From an uncultured SAR86 cluster bacterium (GTDB lineage: Bacteria > Pseudomonadota > Gammaproteobacteria > Magnimaribacterales > D2472), in assembly GCA_902538705.1 (NCBI GenBank), contig CACBGD010000002.1, forward strand, positions 36,485 through 100,484: a stretch of 64,000 nt of DNA, in the 5' to 3' direction. The notes under the pieces were generated by a model. It did not search any database and had not been told where the DNA came from. It saw nothing but the letters and a program-made list of their open reading frames with translations. Within the stretch, counting starts at the first letter, position 1. Every line of letters starts with the position of its first letter. A program made the position numbers and the translations under genes. Below are positions 58,601-64,000 of the stretch, one piece after another.

Positions 58601-61032
58601 TGAAGAACTCTCTTGGAACTTCTATTTTTATTAATCACAATCTTATTGATATCTATATCCCATTTTCCCGAAGTCATTAACATCGCAGGAATATATACTT
58701 TAGATAAATCTAGGCCGCTTTTCTCAAGACATCTATAACTTATATCAACTTCAATCCAAGAATTATTATTTTGATCACTTAAAAAATCCATTAAATTGAT
58801 GGCTCCACTACAATTTACACCACAGGTTGAAACAAGAAATAGTGGATCATCAGATCTCGAGTTCACGCGAAACTTAATACTCACATAGGGATTACCTAGC
58901 TCACTAATAACAAGATTTTCATTCAATGATATACCCCAAGCATTCATTAGCTCAGAATCGTTGAAAAGAATGTTTCTGGAGTCATATTGCTGATTAAGAT
59001 CAAATCTTTTTAAAGAAATATTTTTTTCAGGACTAGTATATAAATTAGCATTTACAATTGATGGGGATTCATTATTTTCAATTACAAATTCATTAGCGTT
59101 GAGAGGAGAACCTTCAAAAATTATCTTACTTTCAATTTTTTCTATAATTTCTTCTTCTTTGAGAAAAGGAATATTAATGGTATCGGAATAAGATAATCCA
59201 TATCCAAATGCAAATAAATGATCGGATAAAGGGTCATTAGAATTTAAAACAGTCTGTGTAGATTTTTTAGGCCAGGTAAATGAAAGCTTTCCTGTAAAAT
59301 CCTTATTTATCTTTCCATCTTTTTTCAAGATCACATCTGCTATTCCTTCAACAGCCTGACCAGGAAGCCATGCTGCAATAAATGCTGAAGAAAGGTTTAT
59401 TTGTTTGTTAACTGCTAATGGTCTTCCACTTAAAAATATTGAAGTTATAGGAATAGATTCACTGCTAATCTTTCTCATTGCATCTAAATAATTTAAGTCC
59501 GATGATTTAAATGTTAAATCTTTTACATCACCAAAAAATTCTGCGTAAGGATTTTCTCCATAAACCGAAATTACATAATCTGGTTTTTGTTTGTAACTGC
59601 CATTTTGAGAAAACTCTATTGAGCCTCCATTCTTTAAAACTTGGTCAGCTAAAGCCTCGTATATGGATAATGTATTTGGAAAATCTGATCTATTTAACTC
59701 AGTACCTTGCCATGTGATTGTCCAACCACCCATTTGATTCATTATCTCAACTGCAGCATTACCGATAACCAAAAAATGTTTTGTTGAATCTAGAGGTAAT
59801 AAATTATCGTTATTTTTAAGGAGAACAAGAGATTTCGATACCGCTTCTCGTGCTAGCTCTCTATGCTCAATATTACCAACATAATTTTCATACTCATGAG
59901 GCTTTCTTCCATCAAGCATTCCAAGCCTCTGCTTTACGGTGAGAATTTTTCTTACAGCATCATCCAATCTATTCTCTGAAATATCTCCTGATTTAACTGC
60001 CCTGACTGTATTTGTGTAAAGTTCTTTCCATTCATCAGGAGCCATATAGATATCCACGCCAGCATTAAAACTTTCCGGACAATTTGCATTTGAACAGCCT
60101 GGAACCTCTCCATGACCATTCCAATCTCCAACAACCAAACCATTGAAGCCCATTTGGCCCCTCAAAACATCAGTAAGGAGATACTCGTGACCATGCATTT
60201 TTACTCCATTCCAGGAGTTAAAACTTGCCATAACAGATTGAACACAAGCTTCAAAAGCTGAATAGTATGGAGTTCCATGTATATTCTTTAACCCACCTTC
60301 GGAGATCCTAGTATCTCCCTTATCAATTCCCTTAAAGGTTCCACCGTCACCAATGAAATGCTTCGCTGTTGCCATAATATGATTTGAATCAAGGAATTCA
60401 TCACCGGTTCCTTGAACTCCCTCGATAAAGGCTTTTCCTATTCTAGATACCAGATCTTGATTCTCAGAAAACCCTTCATAAGTCCTACCCCAAGTATCAT
60501 TCTGGGGAACTGTTACTGTTGGAGCAAAAGTCCAAACAATCCCTGTTGAGAGAACTTCTTTAGCTACAACTTCTGCAATTCTTTTAATTAGATCAGTATC
60601 TTGAGTCGCGCCAATACCAATGTTATGAGGGAATACAGTTGCTCCAATAACGTTACTATGGCCGTGCACTGCATCTGTTCCCCATATGATTGGAATAATT
60701 TGATCTCCAATAACTGGTGAAGCATCATAATAAGCTTTGCTTAAATTTTGCCAATCTTTGACTGTGCTAGTTTTTTTATTATTTGGCCAACTCCCTCCAC
60801 CATTGAGAACGGAACCTAACTGATATTTTTTTGCTTCATCAGGTGTGACATATTGAATATCGGGCATAATGATTTGGCCTATCTTTTGTCTTAGTGTCAT
60901 TTGACCAATGATTTCATCAAGGTTTTTTGAATCCTCAATATTACAAGTTGATGGACTTGACCAATCTATAGATGCACTAATATTTGAGGAAATACCTAAT
61001 AGAAAGGCTATAAAGAAATATCTTTTTACCAC
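58594..61032 (-). CDS. Exported GH3 beta-glucosidase
   Basis: Exo-acting beta-glucosidase releasing glucose from beta-glucan oligosaccharides in the periplasm. Signal peptide about 1-20. The GH3 N-domain has AKHFIGDGGTFKGIDKGD and the nucleophile Asp near residue 303 in GLVVGDWNGHG; the second domain has LVLLKNNDNLLPLD and GRPLAV. A C-terminal galactose-binding-like domain (about 640-812) resembles that of marine exo-1,3/1,4-glucanases (ExoP type). Length is 812 residues. It starts with GTG overlapping the symporter stop. Confidence 0.92.
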   Translation of the reverse strand: MVKRYFFIAFLLGISSNISASIDWSSPSTCNIEDSKNLDEIIGQMTLRQKIGQIIMPDIQYVTPDEAKKYQLGSVLNGGGSWPNNKKTSTVKDWQNLSKAYYDASPVIGDQIIPIIWGTDAVHGHSNVIGATVFPHNIGIGATQDTDLIKRIAEVVAKEVLSTGIVWTFAPTVTVPQNDTWGRTYEGFSENQDLVSRIGKAFIEGVQGTGDEFLDSNHIMATAKHFIGDGGTFKGIDKGDTRISEGGLKNIHGTPYYSAFEACVQSVMASFNSWNGVKMHGHEYLLTDVLRGQMGFNGLVVGDWNGHGEVPGCSNANCPESFNAGVDIYMAPDEWKELYTNTVRAVKSGDISENRLDDAVRKILTVKQRLGMLDGRKPHEYENYVGNIEHRELAREAVSKSLVLLKNNDNLLPLDSTKHFLVIGNAAVEIMNQMGGWTITWQGTELNRSDFPNTLSIYEALADQVLKNGGSIEFSQNGSYKQKPDYVISVYGENPYAEFFGDVKDLTFKSSDLNYLDAMRKISSESIPITSIFLSGRPLAVNKQINLSSAFIAAWLPGQAVEGIADVILKKDGKINKDFTGKLSFTWPKKSTQTVLNSNDPLSDHLFAFGYGLSYSDTINIPFLKEEEIIEKIESKIIFEGSPLNANEFVIENNESPSIVNANLYTSPEKNISLKRFDLNQQYDSRNILFNDSELMNAWGISLNENLVISELGNPYVSIKFRVNSRSDDPLFLVSTCGVNCSGAINLMDFLSDQNNNSWIEVDISYRCLEKSGLDLSKVYIPAMLMTSGKWDIDINKIVINKNRSSKRVLQC

Positions 61033-62588
61033 AAGCTGATATAGATTATTGATAGTATCACTACAACTACAGCAGTATTTACATTAAAGGCTTTAGATGT
61101 TGCAAAACTCATATCATTTAACTTGATAGCTTTGGGACTGTCTGTATAGCCTTGAATCAAAGATGTTAAATAACAAACAATAAATGATGAAAAGAAAACT
61201 ACAGCCATTCTATGAATAAATGGATATTCAGGGAAAAAGTAAAATATAAATATTGATAAAGCTAGTGAAGTTAATGCAGCATTAAGTACTGATAATGTAG
61301 TAGCCTTTGGCCAAAATAGAGCTACTAAAAATATAACTAAAATTCCAGGAGTAAAAAATCCGGTAAAGTTTTGAATGTATTGAAATGCTGACTCAAGGCT
61401 ACCCAATAGAGGTGTTGCAGAGAATACTGCTATTACTAAAGCCACAACTGACGTTGATCTTCCTATATTAACTAATTTTGTATTGGATGGATTATTTGTT
61501 GCATAAGCTCTATACACATCCATAGTAAATATTGTACTTATACTGTTAGTCATAGATGCTAAAGAGGAAACAATGGCTGCAATTAAAGCAGCAAAAGTTA
61601 ATCCCAGTAATCCATTAGGAAGTAAAGACATCATCATAGGATATGCTTTGTCACTTGTTTCTAATAATGGGAATAAAACAGCTGCACATATTCCAGGAAG
61701 AACGATAACAAGAGGCATAATAATTTTTAAATAGGCTGCAAACATGACTCCCTTTTGTGCCTCAGGAAGAGACTTAGCACCCAGCGCTCTTTGTGTTATG
61801 TACTGATTAAAGCCCCAATATGCAAAGTGAGCTATCCACAGACCTCCAATTAAGACCCAAACACCTGGAAGATCTTTATATGAAGGGTTATCAGGAGACA
61901 AAATAATGTCCCACTTTTCAGGTAAAGATCTATAAACTTCAACAAAACCATCAGTCACAATGCCGTTTCCAATCTTGGATAAAGCAATAAATGAAACTGC
62001 TAATCCACCAAATATTAAGAGGACAACTTGAATGATATCTGTAAGCGCAACAGCCTTTAAACCACCATATAAAGAATATGCTAAAGATAATATTGCTAAT
62101 AAAACTAGACCATAAAAAGTCTCAAGTCCTGTGAGTGTATTTATAGCAAGTGAGCCAAGCCAAAGCACAGAAGTAAGATTTATAAATACATATACTGCAA
62201 GCCAAAAAAAAGATAATACTAAGCTCACTCTTTTATCAAAACGTTGTTCCAAAAATTGCGGCATTGTATAAATTTGTTTTTTTAAGAAAAGAGGTAAGAA
62301 ATACTTTGCCATCACAATAAGGGCAATTGCGGCTGTTAGTTCATATGTTGCTATAGCTATACCTACAACAAAACCTTGGCCTGACATGCCTATAATTTGT
62401 TCTGCAGAAATATTTGCTGCAATAAGAGAAGCACCAATAGCCCACCAAGGAAGTGATCTTCCGGCTAAAAAATAGTCTTCAGGACTTCTTTCTGACCCTG
62501 ATTGCTGTCTTGAAACATATGTAGCAATAGCAATTATGCCAACACAATAAATTGCAATAATTGAAAGATCTAATGAATTAAAAAACAT
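61026..62588 (-). CDS. Sodium:solute symporter, SGLT-like
   Basis: Inner-membrane Na+-coupled symporter of the SSS family, about 13 helices in 520 residues. DYFLAGRSLPWWAIGASLIAANISAEQIIG at 36-65 and YSLYGGLKAVALTDIIQ are signatures close to Na+/glucose transporters. Its place between pyk and the GH3 gene makes glucose the likely substrate. It follows pyk by 11 bases. Confidence 0.9.
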   Translation of the reverse strand: MFFNSLDLSIIAIYCVGIIAIATYVSRQQSGSERSPEDYFLAGRSLPWWAIGASLIAANISAEQIIGMSGQGFVVGIAIATYELTAAIALIVMAKYFLPLFLKKQIYTMPQFLEQRFDKRVSLVLSFFWLAVYVFINLTSVLWLGSLAINTLTGLETFYGLVLLAILSLAYSLYGGLKAVALTDIIQVVLLIFGGLAVSFIALSKIGNGIVTDGFVEVYRSLPEKWDIILSPDNPSYKDLPGVWVLIGGLWIAHFAYWGFNQYITQRALGAKSLPEAQKGVMFAAYLKIIMPLVIVLPGICAAVLFPLLETSDKAYPMMMSLLPNGLLGLTFAALIAAIVSSLASMTNSISTIFTMDVYRAYATNNPSNTKLVNIGRSTSVVALVIAVFSATPLLGSLESAFQYIQNFTGFFTPGILVIFLVALFWPKATTLSVLNAALTSLALSIFIFYFFPEYPFIHRMAVVFFSSFIVCYLTSLIQGYTDSPKAIKLNDMSFATSKAFNVNTAVVVVILSIIYISLW

Positions 62589-62599
62589 ACTCTCCCCTT

Positions 62600-64000
62600 T
62601 TAAAAGTTTACAACCCTTATTGCATCAGAATGTTTTTCAGAAAACATCCCAGAAATTAATACAAACTTTAATTTTTTCTTTTTACCGAAAACTTTTTTAA
62701 GTGTTCCTTCAATTTTAGACATATTATTTTTATTATCAACAATACTTTTTTGATAAATACTTAACACTGAGCCAACTAATGAAAGTTGTCTATGGACTCT
62801 TTTATCATTTGTAAAAGCATAAATTGGAACGTTGAATGGCTTTGCATTGGAAACTAGGTTTGCTGTATATCCACTTCTTGTAATTACAATTATGCCATCA
62901 GCTTCAATTGACTCTGCAAGCTCCCTAGCAGTCTTAGCTAAGTATTCCCAGTCACCACTTAAAATGAGATTTTCTTCGTAACCTAATGTTCTAAATTTTT
63001 CTGACCTATCAGCAATAGATTTTAGAAACTTTATACACTCAATGGGATATTTCCCAATACTAGTCTCACCAGAAAGCATAATTGCATCTGCACCCTCATA
63101 AATAGTGTTAGCAACATCTGTTACTTCGGCTCTTGTCGGAGTTGGTTTTTCAATCATTGATTCTAATAAATGAGTTGCAACGATAGATCTTCTTCCCCAT
63201 TTTGAACATGCATACATAATGCGCCTTTGGACATTGGGGAGATCAGCCAAGCTAGTTTCAATACCAAGATCTCCTCTTGCAACCATAACAGCATCTGACT
63301 CTTCTGCAATGGGATGAATATTAGAAAGCCCTTCGTTATCTTCAATTTTCGAAACTATCTTAATATTTGATTTATTTCTCTTGAGAATTTTTCTTAAGTT
63401 TTTTATATCTTCTATTTTTCTGACAAAGGATAGGGCTATGTAATCTACATCGTGTTTAATAGCAAAATTTATATCCGTCTTATCTTTTTTAGTTATTGAA
63501 GGTAGGTCAATCCTAACTCCTGGCAGGTTGACGCTTCTCTTGCTTCCAATCTTCCCACCATCAATTACTCTGCACAAAAGCTTATCATCATGCTTTTCTA
63601 AGACTTTAAAATTTATTAGCCCATTATCTACAGAAATCTTAGAACCTTTTTTTACACTATCGATCAATCCTCTGTAATTAATTTTGATAGATGATGTCTC
63701 CACATCAACTTCATCTCTAACAGTAAGATTTACTTTATCTCCTAGTTTCAAATCAAGAGATGCATCTCTGTCTCCAGTTCTAATTTCTGGACCTTGAGTA
63801 TCTATTAATATCGAAACTGGACCCCTTTTGATGTCTAGATCTTTGTTAATTAATTTAACATTTTTTATAACGTTTAAAGCTTCATCATGAGATGCATGGG
63901 ACATATTGATTCGAATGACATTCATGCCAGCTGCATACATTTTCTTCATCATAGTTAATTCAGATGTAGCTGGACCGATAGTACAAATAATCTTTGTTCT
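62600..64000 (-). CDS. pyk: Pyruvate kinase (5' end outside window)
   Basis: Converts phosphoenolpyruvate and ADP to pyruvate and ATP. The visible 466 residues open with RTKIICTIGPATS at the window edge, so only a short N-terminus is missing. NVIRINMSHASH, LIDTQGPEIRTG, IVSKIEDNEG, VMVARGDLGIE and MLSGETSIGKYP are the active-site motifs. It is first among visible genes of the glucan operon. Whether it is the only pyruvate kinase cannot be seen. Confidence 0.94.
   Translation of the reverse strand, partial: RTKIICTIGPATSELTMMKKMYAAGMNVIRINMSHASHDEALNVIKNVKLINKDLDIKRGPVSILIDTQGPEIRTGDRDASLDLKLGDKVNLTVRDEVDVETSSIKINYRGLIDSVKKGSKISVDNGLINFKVLEKHDDKLLCRVIDGGKIGSKRSVNLPGVRIDLPSITKKDKTDINFAIKHDVDYIALSFVRKIEDIKNLRKILKRNKSNIKIVSKIEDNEGLSNIHPIAEESDAVMVARGDLGIETSLADLPNVQRRIMYACSKWGRRSIVATHLLESMIEKPTPTRAEVTDVANTIYEGADAIMLSGETSIGKYPIECIKFLKSIADRSEKFRTLGYEENLILSGDWEYLAKTARELAESIEADGIIVITRSGYTANLVSNAKPFNVPIYAFTNDKRVHRQLSLVGSVLSIYQKSIVDNKNNMSKIEGTLKKVFGKKKKLKFVLISGMFSEKHSDAIRVVNF

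Noticed and set aside
1..64000. CRISPR arrays, insertion sequences, prophage or integrase genes, rRNA operons
   Set aside because: I looked for regular spaced repeats, transposase and integrase motifs and rRNA segments and found none; the only regular short repeats are the two promoter-type arrays already listed.

Overview
The window reads as a contiguous piece of the chromosome of a streamlined, AT-rich marine gammaproteobacterium. SAR86 is my best guess. The reasons are the low GC, very short intergenic gaps, many overlapping start/stop codons (several starts are TTG or GTG), classical gammaproteobacterial neighbourhoods (rluC/rne divergence, the rpmF-fabD-fabG-acpP-fabF-mltG-tmk-holB run, mrp/metG divergence, a full gspC-M operon), and the mix of a TonB-dependent receptor, beta-glucan hydrolases and Na+-coupled transporters. 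The placement is inference from content; no rRNA gene is present to test it. I saw no insertion sequence, prophage or CRISPR array, and no gene-free gap exceeds about 190 bp.

Layout. 1-10.6 kb (minus): a partial lipoprotein, a GH16 laminarinase-type lipoprotein, an AGCS Na+/amino-acid symporter, grxC, holB, tmk, mltG, fabF, acpP, fabG, fabD, rpmF and rluC. 10.7-23.6 kb: rne with a structured leader, nudC, nhaB, dusA, mlaA, mrp, metG, a ferredoxin-NADP reductase, rnt, grxD, pdxJ, a GPH-type sugar transporter and a Trm112-like small protein. 23.7-27.6 kb: tRNA-Arg(ACG), an acyltransferase, a glycerophosphodiester phosphodiesterase, an Atg22-like MFS protein, a HIT protein and small membrane proteins.

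27.6-45.2 kb looks like a phosphate-acquisition region: DedA protein, secreted beta-propeller phytase, TonB-dependent receptor, divergent TetR-like regulator, PiT phosphate transporter, a complete type II secretion operon (gspC to gspM) and phoB-phoR. An array of 11-bp-phased, Pho-box-like heptamers precedes the receptor gene, and its last unit lies 10 bp before a TATATT -10. A perfect intrinsic terminator between receptor and phytase lies inside the phytase signal-peptide codons. The prepilin peptidase needed by the secretion system is at 50.9 kb, a PhoD-like phosphatase at 54.3 kb, and a second phased array at 55.4 kb. My working model is that PhoBR senses low phosphate, the secretion system and receptor handle organic phosphate outside the cell, phytase releases Pi, and PiT imports it.

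45.2-64 kb: two divergent acyl-CoA synthetases, a YqgE protein, gamma-glutamyltransferase, prepilin peptidase, tRNA-Gly(TCC), three adjacent exported proteins that appear to share a duplicated domain, PhoD-like phosphatase, a secreted alpha/beta hydrolase, a CinA-like/NMNAT fusion, rpmG, and a beta-glucan operon running pyk-SSS symporter-GH3-glucokinase, cut by the window end inside pyk. With the GH16 enzyme at the other end, this gives a plausible route from laminarin-like glucans to glucose 6-phosphate.
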